A stretch of 64,000 nucleotides of DNA from Labedaea rhizosphaerae. GTDB lineage: Bacteria > Actinomycetota > Actinomycetes > Mycobacteriales > Pseudonocardiaceae. Positions 41,200 to 50,851 of this stretch are shown here, piece after piece (the first letter of the stretch is position 1; each line of letters begins with the position of its first letter). The stretch lies in NCBI RefSeq assembly GCF_004362825.1, contig NZ_SNXZ01000011.1, positions 62,001 through 126,000 on the forward strand, given 5' to 3'. A program made the translations under genes and the position numbers. The notes under the pieces are model-generated. The model did no database searches, was not told where the DNA came from, and was given only the letters and a program-made list of their open reading frames with translations.

Positions 41200-43761
41200 C
41201 TAGGGCTCCGTGTCGGCCAGCACGGCCTCGAGCTCGCCGCGGCTGGTGATCCCGAGCTTCGCATACGCGGACTGCAAGTGGTTCTCCACCGTGCGCGGTG
41301 ACAGGACAAGGCGCTCCGCGATGGTCTTGCTGGAGTGCCCGCCGGCGGCGAGCATCGCGATTTGGTGCTCGCGCTTGGTGAGCCCTGGCGTCTGCACCGC
41401 CCGCAAGGCCGGCGTGCGTGGCTTTTGACATCGGGCGGCGAGCGCCGAAGCCCGGGCCATGGCCGAGGCGCCGCCCCGGTCGGCTGCCATCGCCGCGGCC
41501 TCCGCGGCGTACAGCAGGCAGCCGATCCGCTCGAACTCGTCGGCGACGGCCAGCAGCTTGGCCGGATGCCCGGTGGTGGCTGCTTCGGCGTGCTGTGCGT
41601 AGGCGGCGGTGAGCCGGCCCTCGACCTCCGCGGTAAGCTGGACGATCCGCTCGCACGCCCGTTCGGGCGCGCCGAGGCGAACAACGTCGTGCAGCGCAAC
41701 GGCCTCGAACCCGGACAGCCGCGATGACCGGCACCGGTCGGCGTGCGCGAGGGCGAGTTCGACGGCCTCGTCGATGGCGCCTTCGGCCACCCTGACCCAT
41801 CTTTCCGCGAGGGCGATCCATTGCTGTTCACTGACGACGAACCGGTTCGACTGGACGTGGTGCGCGTGGGTCAGCGCCTCGCGGGCGGGCTCGGCGCGAC
41901 CGGCGAGCGCGAGGGCGTGGGCGCGTTCGGCGAGGCAGCTCGCCCGGGTGTGCTCGGGGTGCGCGCCCGCCGTTGCGATGGCGGCAGCGGTGAGCTGCCC
42001 ACGCATGCGCAGCGTCTGGGCCCGGCCGAGCATGTCGATCTGATCGGCTGCGTGCCAGTCGATGTGGCTCCCGGTCTCGGCCCGCAGACTGGCCAGGGCC
42101 AGATCGGCATCGCCGAGGTCGCCCGCGTAGAGGGCGGCCGCGTACCACGTGGCAACGACCGTCGTGATCAGCACCGGGATCTCGGCGCGCCACGATTCGA
42201 CGTCGTCCATGGCCAGGCGGGCGCAGACCACGGCCTGGTCGAGCTTTCCGCGGATGGCCAAGGCCCCCGCACGCGCGCTGAGCGATTGCGCGCGCAGCGC
42301 CGGGTTGAGCTCCGATGCCTGCAGCAGCCGGCCGGTCAGCTCCAGGATGGCGGACACCTCGCCGGTCCGGCTGAGGATGAGGACGCGCAGCATGTCGACG
42401 TTTCGGCGCAATTGCGGATCCGTGACGATGTCGGATGCCCTGTCCAGCACAGCCAGTGCTTCCTCGGCGCAGCCCGGCGTCATGCTCCGGGTGAAGGCCG
42501 TGGTCATCGCGAGTTCCGCGTGTTGGCGCTGGCTCAGCGCCCCGCTGTCGATCTTGGCGAGCACCCGAGCCGCCTCGTCGATGGCGCCGCTGTGGTTGAG
42601 CACGTTCGCGAGCAGGATGCTCGCGTCGACGCCGCCGCCTGCGCGGACCGCGGCGCCCGCGAGTCGCCGGGCCGTGGGGTAGTCATGGACCGCCCACGCG
42701 GTCCGGGCCGCGGCGATCGACGAACCCGGTTCGGCGGGTTGGCCGGCATCGAGCTGCCAGATAGGCGTCCGCAGGTCGTGACCGGCCACGGCGAGCAACT
42801 CGCGATAGCGGCGCCGTCGCCTGGTGAGGGGGCATCGGTCCCGGATGACCGCCCCGATGAGCGGGTGCGCAAGGTGGGCCCGCTCCTCTTCGTCGATCCG
42901 TACGAGGTCACGCGACTCGCATTCCTCGAGCGCCACCGGATCGCACACCGCTGAGAGCACACCTAGCTCCAGTGGTTCGCCGAAGGCGACGTATTCGAGG
43001 ACGGCGCTCTGCTGATCGTCGAGCGATCCGATGCGGACGTCCATCAGCTCACGAAGGCGCGGCGCCGCTACCGGCCATGGCCCGGTCCGGCGCCACGGAG
43101 GTCCGGTCAGCACACCTGCGTCGCGAGCCGCGAGGACAAGCTCGTGGAGCAGCAGTGGGTTGCCTTCGGTCAACCGCCACAGCTCGCGTGCGGTCGCCAC
43201 CGGCACCGGACCGCCCAAGGCAGCGGTGAGCACCTCGGCGACCTCCGCCTCGGCAAGTGGAGGCAGGTCGATCCGGGTCGCGTGCCCGGACCGCCAGAGC
43301 GTCGAGATGGCATCCGGTGCGGGGAAGTCATCGCGCACGGTCCCCAGCACGGTCGCCCGCCGACCGCGAACCAGCTGGTTCACCATTGACGCGGACGCCG
43401 GGTCGAGCATGTGCAGGTCGTCGACGAGCACCGCCAGCCGTCGGCGGGCCGCCGCCCTCAGCACCGCGTCCACCGCCCATCCCAGGGGATTCCCGTTCGC
43501 CGGCGGCCCGTCGATCGGCAGCAGGTGGGCGAAGGCGCCGTAGGGGATGTCGCGGGTCGCGGCCGTCGCCTGTGCGGTCACCGTTGTGAATCCCCGTCGG
43601 CCGAGGTCATCAAGCACTTCGGTCGCCAGCCGCGTCTTGCCCACGCCGGTCGGCCCGGCGACGAACACCGCCACGGGCGTGTCGCCCACGCGACGCAGCA
43701 GCGTCGTGAACTGGATCCCTCGACCAGCGAATGGCCACATGCCTCGCCCGTCCCGAGTCAC
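41200..43761 (-). CDS. Large ATP-binding LuxR-family (LAL) regulator
   Basis: 853 aa. N-terminal AAA ATPase with Walker A GPTGVGKTRL near residue 36 and Walker B LAVLVDDLHMLD near 110, a long helical middle, and a LuxR HTH at the C-terminus (LTKREHQIAMLAAGGHSSK ... LVLSPRTVENHLQSAYAKLG). LALs are pathway or catabolic activators. GTG 43761 is used; ATG 43740, 7 codons later, is also possible. It lies within a segment bounded by a 21-bp direct repeat, so may be an inserted module. Target unknown. Confidence 0.87.
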   Translation of the reverse strand: MTRDGRGMWPFAGRGIQFTTLLRRVGDTPVAVFVAGPTGVGKTRLATEVLDDLGRRGFTTVTAQATAATRDIPYGAFAHLLPIDGPPANGNPLGWAVDAVLRAAARRRLAVLVDDLHMLDPASASMVNQLVRGRRATVLGTVRDDFPAPDAISTLWRSGHATRIDLPPLAEAEVAEVLTAALGGPVPVATARELWRLTEGNPLLLHELVLAARDAGVLTGPPWRRTGPWPVAAPRLRELMDVRIGSLDDQQSAVLEYVAFGEPLELGVLSAVCDPVALEECESRDLVRIDEEERAHLAHPLIGAVIRDRCPLTRRRRRYRELLAVAGHDLRTPIWQLDAGQPAEPGSSIAAARTAWAVHDYPTARRLAGAAVRAGGGVDASILLANVLNHSGAIDEAARVLAKIDSGALSQRQHAELAMTTAFTRSMTPGCAEEALAVLDRASDIVTDPQLRRNVDMLRVLILSRTGEVSAILELTGRLLQASELNPALRAQSLSARAGALAIRGKLDQAVVCARLAMDDVESWRAEIPVLITTVVATWYAAALYAGDLGDADLALASLRAETGSHIDWHAADQIDMLGRAQTLRMRGQLTAAAIATAGAHPEHTRASCLAERAHALALAGRAEPAREALTHAHHVQSNRFVVSEQQWIALAERWVRVAEGAIDEAVELALAHADRCRSSRLSGFEAVALHDVVRLGAPERACERIVQLTAEVEGRLTAAYAQHAEAATTGHPAKLLAVADEFERIGCLLYAAEAAAMAADRGGASAMARASALAARCQKPRTPALRAVQTPGLTKREHQIAMLAAGGHSSKTIAERLVLSPRTVENHLQSAYAKLGITSRGELEAVLADTEP

Positions 43762-43855
43762 TGCGCCCCCGCGAACTCCAACATGAGTACCTGGTTACTC
43801 AGGCTGTCGGCCAGTCTCCCACGCATGCTGTTGCTGAGGAGGGGAGGTGGTTCCG

Positions 43856-44188
43856 ATGTCCTACCCGGTCGGATACCCGCCGAAGAAGAAAGACGACGGG
43901 CTCGTCCAGTTGTTCCACTTCATCGCGGTGGGTGCACTCGGCTTCGGCGCGTTTCCGTTCTGGCGGCGAGGGTTCGTGCACCTCGGTGTGCCGGACTTCC
44001 TGTCGTGGCTGTTGACGATCGTCGTGGCCCTGATCTGGGTGTCGCTGGTCCTGGGCTTCATCAACGACATCGACGAGATCAAGGGGTTCGTGGCGAAGAT
44101 CGTCGCCTACCTCTTCATGATCGCGGTCCAGGTCGCGCTGATCCTGCTCGCGATCGGCGGCGGTGCACAGTTCGACGCCGGCGGTTGA
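43856..44188 (+). CDS. Small membrane protein of unknown function
   Basis: 110 aa with a charged N-terminus (PPKKKDDG) and three hydrophobic segments, the last two being FLSWLLTIVVALIWVSLVLG and IVAYLFMIAVQVALILLAIG. GGGAGGTGG precedes the ATG. It diverges from the LAL regulator inside the repeat-bounded segment and could be its target. No family recognised. Confidence 0.7.
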   Translation: MSYPVGYPPKKKDDGLVQLFHFIAVGALGFGAFPFWRRGFVHLGVPDFLSWLLTIVVALIWVSLVLGFINDIDEIKGFVAKIVAYLFMIAVQVALILLAIGGGAQFDAGG

Positions 44189-44212
44189 CCTACAGGCCGT
44201 GTCCGTTGGGAT

Positions 44213-44233
44213 CCTGCGCAACATCCCGCGCCC
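44213..44233 (+). repeat. 21-bp direct repeat, right copy
   Basis: Identical to 41122-41142 in the poxB 3' end and likewise followed by TGA after 0 or 1 extra C. It has no gene of its own here, so it reads as a remnant of the poxB end left on the far side of an inserted or duplicated segment of about 3.1 kb. Confidence 0.85.
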
Positions 44234-44276
44234 TGAGATGTATGGGCCGCATATGCCGGTTCGTTAGGGTTCCGGT

Positions 44277-45173
44277 GTGGGGAAAGCATTCCGGGTCTCG
44301 TCGATCGTGCTGCTGGTGGCGTTTCTCGCCGGGTGCACGGAATCCGCGAGCGGGGCACCCGTGATGCCGCCCAACCGGGCGGGCGTGGACACGGCGACCT
44401 GCCAGCAGGTGCTGGACATGGTTCGCGACGATCTCGAGACTGTCTTCCCGATGGTCGCCCAGTCGACGCCGGGGAACCGGCCGGAGCTGGTCCGCCAGCG
44501 CCTCGTCGGCGCGGGCGAGAACGACGTGACGGCGGTGATGACCGACTACCTGAACCACACCAAGGTGGACGAGGTGGCCGACGTCGACGCCGCGGTGGTC
44601 CGGCTCACCGGTGACCACGCTTCGGTGCTGGTGTTCGGCTGGCTGGTCGAGGACCCCACCGGGGCGAACTTCCGCCAAGAGGTGACGATGCTGATCGGCC
44701 TCGACCGGCTGGCCGGGACCTGGCGCATCAGCCGGGTCAGCTTGGACCCGACGGAGGCTCCGCTGGCCGGCGGCCCTGGCCCGGCGCCCGACGCGCAGAT
44801 CGCGGAACGCGACGCGGCCGTGTCCGCCGCGGTCACCCTGGCCACCCGCCTCACCGAGTTCGACGCTTCCGACCCGGAAGCCAGCTACGACAAGTGGTTC
44901 AAGGCCAGCGTGGAGCCGCTCACCACCAAGTTGCGCACCGCTCGTGAGGAGTTCCCGCCCGGCGACGCGGTCACCGTGACCGTCTCGCCCCGTCCGATCG
45001 TCGCGCCGGTCTACGTGCGGCCGGGCGACGCCTCCTTGCTCGTCTCGCTTTACACCCACAACAGCCAGGGATCGGCGCTCCAGGCACTGCGCATTCAGGT
45101 GGTGCGCGTCGAGGACGGCTCGTGGCGGGCGGCGGACCTCACGCAGCTCCACGCCGTCGGCGGCGGCTCCTGA
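44277..45173 (+). CDS. Putative lipoprotein
   Basis: 298 aa. Signal peptide VSSIVLLVAFLAGC with a good lipobox (LAGC), then an exported domain. The middle segment (VRLTGDHASVLVFGWLVED; LAGTWRISRVSLDP) resembles the NTF2-like fold of Mce-associated proteins of actinobacteria, but the match is loose. GTG start. It stands alone and is convergent with the CYTH/CHAD gene. Confidence 0.72.
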   Translation: MGKAFRVSSIVLLVAFLAGCTESASGAPVMPPNRAGVDTATCQQVLDMVRDDLETVFPMVAQSTPGNRPELVRQRLVGAGENDVTAVMTDYLNHTKVDEVADVDAAVVRLTGDHASVLVFGWLVEDPTGANFRQEVTMLIGLDRLAGTWRISRVSLDPTEAPLAGGPGPAPDAQIAERDAAVSAAVTLATRLTEFDASDPEASYDKWFKASVEPLTTKLRTAREEFPPGDAVTVTVSPRPIVAPVYVRPGDASLLVSLYTHNSQGSALQALRIQVVRVEDGSWRAADLTQLHAVGGGS

Positions 45174-45179
45174 CCGGGT

Positions 45180-46676
45180 TCAGCGCAGCCAGGTGGGGGT
45201 TTTCGACGGCGGGTCGGTCCACAGGGCACGGAACTTGCGGTAGCCGGCGCGCCCGTGCTCGTCCTGGCGGGCGTAGAGCAGCCCGTAGGTGTACGCGTTG
45301 CCGCCGGAGGCGTGGGTCCTGATCGCCAGTTGCCGCAGCTGCGCACCCGTCGTCACCGCGTCGTGCTGTTCACCGAGGGCGTCCTGCAGAGCTTTCAGGT
45401 GCTTGCGCCAGCGGCGCACCTTCTTGCCGAAGGCCGGTTTCAGCGCGTCGGCGGCGTAGCGTGCCTTGCGGGTTTCCTTGCGGGCGCGGTGCAGCGCGGC
45501 GTCCAGTTCGGGCCCCACGGTCGCAGATTCGCTGCGCTGCACGGCCTTCTTCACCCGACGCCACGCCTTGCGAGCGGATTTGCGCAACGCCTTCTTGCCC
45601 TTGCGCTTGCGCAGGGGCGGATCTTCCAGCAGCTGGTCGAGCCGGTCGAGCATCCGGAAGTAGCGCTTCGCGGCCATGGTGCGGGCAACGGTGTCGGCGG
45701 CGGTCGCCTCCTCGCGCGCGAAGTGCGCCGTCAGCTTCGCGGCCACCGGCCCGAGCACGTGCTCGACGGGCACCTGGCCGACCTCGTCGTGCAGGACCTC
45801 GGACATCACCTCGACGTCGCGTGCCCCGCTCAACCGCCGTTCGTACCACTGCAGTTCCTCGCGCAGCGGGTCGACCTGGCGCCGGCGCAGCACCGGCCGG
45901 AACGTCTTCAGCGTCGCCCGCAGCTTGCGGCTGGCCACCCGCGCCTGGTGCACGGCGTCCGGCAGGTCGCGCCGGATGGCGATGTCCTGCTGCCGCACGG
46001 CGTCCGCCTGCTTGCGCACGTAGGCCAGGACGACGGCGCCGGCCGAACCGGCCCGCTTGGTCCGTGGCCGCTTGACCGCCAAGGCCCGGGCGAGCTTGGA
46101 CTTCGCCGACGACACGGGGAAGCCGGCCTCCGCCATCACGGCACCGAGCCGGTCGGCCGTCGCACGGTCGGCGCCACCGGCCAGCTCGATCTCGACCTCG
46201 TGCCAGCTCTTCACGGTGGCCGCCTCGGTCCCGGCCCGCTGCGGCACGGTCGCGGTCACCTGGTCGGCCGCGACCTCGGCGAGGGCCGAACCCGCGTCGT
46301 CGAGCAGCGTCCACGTGGTCCGAGTGGTCTTCAGGCGCGCGACCTCCACCAGTTCCGCGCCGCGCGCGATGCCGGCGAACAGCTTCGCCAGCTCCTCGGG
46401 CATGCCGGGCTGGGGCGCGAACCGCAGCTCCTCGCGGTCACCACCGCCCGCGGGCACCTTCGCGTGCCAGCCCGCGTCCTCGCCGCCCGCCCGGTTGCGC
46501 AGGGTGAACCCCGCCCGCAGCAGGCGCAGATCGGCCGTGTCGAAGTAGTGCGCGTCCAGTTCGGTCTGCTCGGGGCCGAGCACCGAGGCCACACCCGCGA
46601 CCCCGGACCAGTCGGGCAGGCTCGCGCCGGCCGGGACGTCGTACTTGCGTTCGCTCTCCACCACGGCGGTCGTCAC
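45180..46676 (-). CDS. CYTH-CHAD domain protein
   Basis: 498 aa. N-terminal CYTH domain (ESERKYDV with the ExExK-type motif, about residues 5-200), a triphosphate-tunnel metalloenzyme fold, followed by a CHAD domain of histidine-rich helices (AVHQARVASRKLRATLKTFR; HRARKETRKARYAADALKP). CHAD domains bind polyphosphate; the pair suggests polyphosphate or organic triphosphate handling. The GTG start overlaps the upstream TAG by one base, in an operon with HAD and LLM genes. Confidence 0.9.
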   Translation of the reverse strand: MTTAVVESERKYDVPAGASLPDWSGVAGVASVLGPEQTELDAHYFDTADLRLLRAGFTLRNRAGGEDAGWHAKVPAGGGDREELRFAPQPGMPEELAKLFAGIARGAELVEVARLKTTRTTWTLLDDAGSALAEVAADQVTATVPQRAGTEAATVKSWHEVEIELAGGADRATADRLGAVMAEAGFPVSSAKSKLARALAVKRPRTKRAGSAGAVVLAYVRKQADAVRQQDIAIRRDLPDAVHQARVASRKLRATLKTFRPVLRRRQVDPLREELQWYERRLSGARDVEVMSEVLHDEVGQVPVEHVLGPVAAKLTAHFAREEATAADTVARTMAAKRYFRMLDRLDQLLEDPPLRKRKGKKALRKSARKAWRRVKKAVQRSESATVGPELDAALHRARKETRKARYAADALKPAFGKKVRRWRKHLKALQDALGEQHDAVTTGAQLRQLAIRTHASGGNAYTYGLLYARQDEHGRAGYRKFRALWTDPPSKTPTWLR

Positions 46677-47338
46677 TAGTCCGCTGGCTCCTTTGCTGGC
46701 AGCGTGTCCAAGTCCTCGATGAGCGACGGTAGATCCTCGTACACCCGGCTCGCACCCGCTTCGGTCAGTTCGTCGTTGCCGAAGCCCCCGGTCAGCACCG
46801 CGACGGTCGGGATCTCGAGCTTCGCGGCGGCACGGCAGTCCCACACCGAGTCGCCGATCGCCATCGCCCGCTCGCCGCGGCCCTTGGTCAGCGCCACGCC
46901 GATCAGGTCGGGCGCGGGCTTGGTGTCCTCGACGTCCTCGGCGGTGGTCCAGCCGGCCACCAGCTCACGCGCGTCGAGCAGGTCGAGGTAGTGGTCCACG
47001 TGCTCCGGCTTGCCCGAACTGGCCAGCACGACGGAGAAGTCCTTGTGCCGCAACTCTTTTAGCAGCTTGCGGGCGCCATCGAGCACGGTGATCTCCTCGA
47101 GCATCGGGTCGAAGAACTCGGCCCACGCCGCGCGGATCTCGTCGCCGTACTCGCGTTCGACTTCCTCGCCCGCGACCTCGGCGGGCAGCCGGTCACCACC
47201 CATGCCGATCGCCCGGTGGATCTTCCAGATCGGCACGACGACGCCGCTGTTCTCGAACGCGCGGAACCACGCCAGGCTGTGGTGGTAGTTGGTGTCCACC
47301 AAGGTGCCGTCGACGTCGACGACCGCGATCGTGGTCAT
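46676..47338 (-). CDS. HAD-superfamily hydrolase
   Basis: 220-aa phosphatase-type HAD protein. Motif I is DVDGTLVDT with nucleophile D8 and D10, motif II SSGKPEHVD, motif III/IV KPAPDL and GDSVWDC. Resembles phosphoglycolate-phosphatase-like enzymes; substrate unknown. Middle gene of the LLM-HAD-CYTH/CHAD operon, ATGA overlap with the LLM gene. Confidence 0.88.
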   Translation of the reverse strand: MTTIAVVDVDGTLVDTNYHHSLAWFRAFENSGVVVPIWKIHRAIGMGGDRLPAEVAGEEVEREYGDEIRAAWAEFFDPMLEEITVLDGARKLLKELRHKDFSVVLASSGKPEHVDHYLDLLDARELVAGWTTAEDVEDTKPAPDLIGVALTKGRGERAMAIGDSVWDCRAAAKLEIPTVAVLTGGFGNDELTEAGASRVYEDLPSLIEDLDTLPAKEPAD

Positions 47339-48306
47339 GCCGACGCCTCACGCAGAGCGGGCAGCAGCTCCTGTTCGGCGAACGGGAAGAACTCGTCCTG
47401 GTGCTCGCCGCCGATCTGCACCAGGGCAACGTCGGTGAACCCGGCTTGCCAGAACGCCGACACCGCGTCGACGATCTTGTCCACCTTCGGTCCACAAGGG
47501 ATGGACTCGGCCACGTCCTCGGGCCGCACGAACTGGGTCGCCCCGGCGAAGCCGGACGGCCCCGGCAGCTCCGCGTTGACCTTCCAGCCGCCACCGAACC
47601 AGCGGAACTGGGCGTGGGCGCGCTCGATCGCCGCTTCCTCGGACTTGTCGTAGCAGATCGGGATCTGCCCGATGATCCGCTGGTCGCCGGACTTGGCCTT
47701 GCGCCACGACTTGGTCAGCTCTTCCTTGGGCTCCACCGCGATCATGGCGTCGGCCAGCGGCGCGAACCCGCTGATCGACTGCTCGCCCGACACGGCCACG
47801 GCGACGGGCACCGGCTGCTCGGGCCGGTCCCACAGCTTCGCCGAGTCCACGCGGTAGTGCTCGCCCTTGAAGTTGACGTAGCCGCCCTCGAACAGCGCGC
47901 GCATGATCCGCAGCGCCTCGTCCAGCATCTCGTGCCGCACGTTCGCCGGCGGCCACCCGCGCCCGACGACGTGCTCGTTCAGGTTCTCGCCCGCGCCGAC
48001 GCCGAGGGTGAACCGGCCGTCGGACAGCAACTGGACCGTCGCCGCCTTCTGCGCCACGACCGCCGGGTGGTAGCGCATGATCGGGCAGGTCACGTACGTC
48101 ATGAGGTCGACCCGCTCGGTGGCCTGCGCGACCGCGCCGAGCACGCTCCACGCGTAGGGTGCGTGGCCCTGCTCGTCGAGCCAAGGGGAGTAGTGGTCGC
48201 TCATCACCTCGAAGTCGAAGCCGGCCCGCTCCGCCGCGGTGGCGTGCCCGACGAGCTCGCGCGGCCCGGCCTGCTCGGTCATCAGTGTGTACCCGAATCG
48301 CACCAT
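47335..48306 (-). CDS. LLM-class F420-dependent oxidoreductase (TIGR03557-like)
   Basis: 323-aa luciferase-like enzyme, paralogous to 25238-26221. FDFEVMSDHYSPWLDEQG, FTLGVGAGENLNEHVVG and the C-terminal FTDVALVQIGGEHQDEFFPF define the subfamily. First gene of the operon. Probably uses F420; substrate unknown. Confidence 0.88.
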   Translation of the reverse strand: MVRFGYTLMTEQAGPRELVGHATAAERAGFDFEVMSDHYSPWLDEQGHAPYAWSVLGAVAQATERVDLMTYVTCPIMRYHPAVVAQKAATVQLLSDGRFTLGVGAGENLNEHVVGRGWPPANVRHEMLDEALRIMRALFEGGYVNFKGEHYRVDSAKLWDRPEQPVPVAVAVSGEQSISGFAPLADAMIAVEPKEELTKSWRKAKSGDQRIIGQIPICYDKSEEAAIERAHAQFRWFGGGWKVNAELPGPSGFAGATQFVRPEDVAESIPCGPKVDKIVDAVSAFWQAGFTDVALVQIGGEHQDEFFPFAEQELLPALREASA

Positions 48307-48368
48307 GACGGCTGGGTACCCGCTCGAACTCGATTCGAACATGGGCGGTCCGCTGCTAGGTTTCCCTG

Positions 48369-49010
48369 GTGGGCGAGCAACTTCCGGACGGCGGCCACGA
48401 GCTGTCACCGGCCGAGCTCGACGCCCTCGACGCGCGGTGGTCGTCCTGCTGGACCCCGGGTCAGGTGGCCCAGCGGCTGGCCGGGCTGGCCACGCCGTGG
48501 TGCGTGGCGGCGGGGTGGGCGCTGGAGCTGTTCCGCGGCACGCCGACGCGGGCGCACGGGGACATCGAGATCGCCATCCCGAGCTCCCGGTTCGCCGAGG
48601 TCCGCGATCGCCTACCCGGCTACGCCCTCGACGCCGTCGGCAGCGGCCGGGTCTGGGCCGATGCCACACCGGACATCCTGGCCGTCACCCACCAGACCTG
48701 GGTGCGCGATCCGGTCACGGGCGACTACCTGCTCGACGTGTTCCGCGAGCCGCACGACGGCGACACGTGGATCTGCCGCCACGACGAGACCATCCGCTTC
48801 CCCTACCGCGACATCATCCACCGCACCCGGGACGACATCCCTTATCTGGCGCCCGAACTGGTCCTGCTGTTCAAGGCCAAGCACACGCGGCCCAAGGACC
48901 AGGCCGACTTCGCCGCGACCGTCCCACACCTGAGCGAGGCTCAGCGCGCGACCCTGGCCGAGCTGCTGGCCCGCGTGTATCCGGGGCACGCCTGGCTCGC
49001 AGGTCTGTAG
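48369..49010 (+). CDS. Nucleotidyltransferase, aminoglycoside adenylyltransferase-like
   Basis: 213-aa protein with CVAAGWALELFRGTPTRAHG followed by DIEIAIPSSRF, which supplies the metal-binding acidic pair of the nucleotidyltransferase fold, as in ANT(2'')-like proteins. Such chromosomal homologues rarely prove to be resistance enzymes. GTG start. No operon partner. Confidence 0.72.
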   Translation: MGEQLPDGGHELSPAELDALDARWSSCWTPGQVAQRLAGLATPWCVAAGWALELFRGTPTRAHGDIEIAIPSSRFAEVRDRLPGYALDAVGSGRVWADATPDILAVTHQTWVRDPVTGDYLLDVFREPHDGDTWICRHDETIRFPYRDIIHRTRDDIPYLAPELVLLFKAKHTRPKDQADFAATVPHLSEAQRATLAELLARVYPGHAWLAGL

Positions 49011-49113
49011 ATAGATCGTGCACAAGGGTTGCGCTCCTGCGCAGCGGCCCACCAACCGACCGGCCTTTTTGTGAATTCTCTTCACGAGGGAGAACTCCAG
49101 GAGGCAGGAACAC

Positions 49114-49890
49114 ATGGGCAAGCAACCGAAGTGGGCCTTGGCGGCGGTCGGCGTGGTGGCGGTGGCGGGCATCACCGCGGCCGTCGTGATCGCGACCGGC
49201 GGGGACCAAGCCGAGGCGCAGGCCGCGCCACCGGCCGTCAGCGGCGTGCAGCTGGCGCAGGCACCCGACGAGGCCGAGCCGGACGCGCTGCAGGCCAACG
49301 CCACCGACGTCACCGCGGCGGCCAAGAGCCGTTCGGTCTCGCTGATCCTCGAGTACAAGGTCACCAAGACCTGCACGGTGCACCCGAACTACCCCAAGGA
49401 CGGGGTGATCGGCAACGACATCGACTGGCAGATCGCGCCGACCGACATCGTGGCGTGGCGCTACAACGTCAACTCGACGTGGTCGATGATCAGCGACAAG
49501 AAGTACCGCAACAGCAAGCACCCGTGGTGGGGCTTCGTGCACCGCGACTGCCTGGGCACCTCGGTCGGCGGCGAGCACTTCCCGACGCCGACCAGCCACT
49601 ACCCGGCCGGTGAGCCGGTGCCGCAGCGGATCCTCGAGGGCCGCAGCGCGGTCGAGGCCGACCACTACCGCACCGTCGTCTTCCGTGTCGCCGAAGGGCA
49701 CGTCACCAACGACCACCGGGCCGTCAAGACCATGGGCACGTTGCGCGACGCGGCCAACCGGTTCGTCATCGGCAACGTGTTCGGTGGCTGGCACGTGCAC
49801 TCGACCGACCAGCACGACCACGGCTGGACCAAGGTCTACGTGCCGAACGCCAAGCGCTGGGGCTGGGTCCAGGACATCCACCTGGCCTGA
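49114..49890 (+). CDS. Exported protein of unknown function
   Basis: 258 aa. Signal or anchor segment ALAAVGVVAVAGITAAVVIA, a low-complexity Ala/Pro/Asp stretch to about residue 65, then a globular region rich in aromatic and His residues (DIVAWRYNVNSTWSMISDKK; NVFGGWHVHSTDQHDHGW) ending in an SH3-like strand pattern. AGGAGG lies upstream of the ATG at about 8 nt. Family not recognised. Confidence 0.72.
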   Translation: MGKQPKWALAAVGVVAVAGITAAVVIATGGDQAEAQAAPPAVSGVQLAQAPDEAEPDALQANATDVTAAAKSRSVSLILEYKVTKTCTVHPNYPKDGVIGNDIDWQIAPTDIVAWRYNVNSTWSMISDKKYRNSKHPWWGFVHRDCLGTSVGGEHFPTPTSHYPAGEPVPQRILEGRSAVEADHYRTVVFRVAEGHVTNDHRAVKTMGTLRDAANRFVIGNVFGGWHVHSTDQHDHGWTKVYVPNAKRWGWVQDIHLA

Positions 49891-50772
49891 TCAGGACGCG
49901 CGGTACTGACCCGGGGCCACCCCGAACTGCCGCTTGAACGCGTGCGAGAAGGCGAACACCGACCGGTAGCCGACCTGTTCGGCCACTGTGGACAGTGGCC
50001 GGTCCGACTCGCGCAGCAGGCGCGCCGCGCTGGTCAGGCGCCACCACGCCAAGTAGTTCATGGGCGGGCGCCCGACCAGCGCGGTGAACCGGCGGGCCAG
50101 GGCAGCGCGCGACAGACCCACCTGGGCGCCAAGGGTTTCCACGCTCCACGGGTGGGCCGGGTCCTCGTGCAGCACGCGCAAGGCCGAAGCCACCACCGGA
50201 TCGGCCAGGGCCTGGCTCCAGCCGGACGGCCGGTCCGCGAGCCAGGCCCGCAACACGTACACCAGCAGCAGGTCCAGCAACCCGGGCAGCGCCGCGTCCC
50301 GCCCCGGCAGCGCCTGCTCGACTTCACCGCCCAGCAGGTCCACCGCCGCGCGCAGCGATGGGTGCCGGCCCGCGCCGGCGGGGACGTGCACGACGTCGGG
50401 CAACTCGGCGAGCAGCGGATGGGCCCGCGACGGGTCCGTCCGGTACTTGCCGCACAACAACTCCGACACCACCGGCCCGTCCACATCGGACTCGGTGGGC
50501 GACCACCGCTCGAAGGGGACGGCTTCGGCCGGGGCGTCGTCGGAGGCGAGGTCGTGGCCGCTGCCGTGGGGGAGCAGGACCACGTCGCCGACGTTCAGCA
50601 GCACCGGCGCGCCCGACGGCGGGTACAGCCGGCAGCTGCCACGCAACAACACGTGGAAACCGGCGCCGTCGTAGGGCGCGAAGCGCATCCGCCACTGGCG
50701 CCGGGCGACGCGGCGCCCCGACTCCGGGGTGCCGCTCCGCATCACGGTGATGGCGTCGCTCACCACGTCCAT
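49891..50772 (-). CDS. AraC-family transcriptional regulator
   Basis: 293 aa. N-terminal cupin-like domain (GFHVLLRGSCRLYPPSGAP; VGDVVLLPHGSGHDLASD) and C-terminal AraC HTH (LGAQVGLSRAALARRFTAL; VGYRSVFAFSHAFKRQFGVA). It diverges from the metallo-beta-lactamase-fold gene with 79 bp between and probably regulates it. Confidence 0.9.
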   Translation of the reverse strand: MDVVSDAITVMRSGTPESGRRVARRQWRMRFAPYDGAGFHVLLRGSCRLYPPSGAPVLLNVGDVVLLPHGSGHDLASDDAPAEAVPFERWSPTESDVDGPVVSELLCGKYRTDPSRAHPLLAELPDVVHVPAGAGRHPSLRAAVDLLGGEVEQALPGRDAALPGLLDLLLVYVLRAWLADRPSGWSQALADPVVASALRVLHEDPAHPWSVETLGAQVGLSRAALARRFTALVGRPPMNYLAWWRLTSAARLLRESDRPLSTVAEQVGYRSVFAFSHAFKRQFGVAPGQYRAS

Positions 50773-50851
50773 CCCGTCAGCGTAGACGATCGCGCATGCA
50801 GAAGCGCCGATCAAGCATTGAAACGCGCGTACGCAGGCTTACGGTCGAGTC

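Noticed and set aside
48369-49010. Aminoglycoside resistance gene
   Set aside because: Only fold-level resemblance to ANT(2'')-type proteins and no resistance or biosynthetic context, so left as a generic nucleotidyltransferase.
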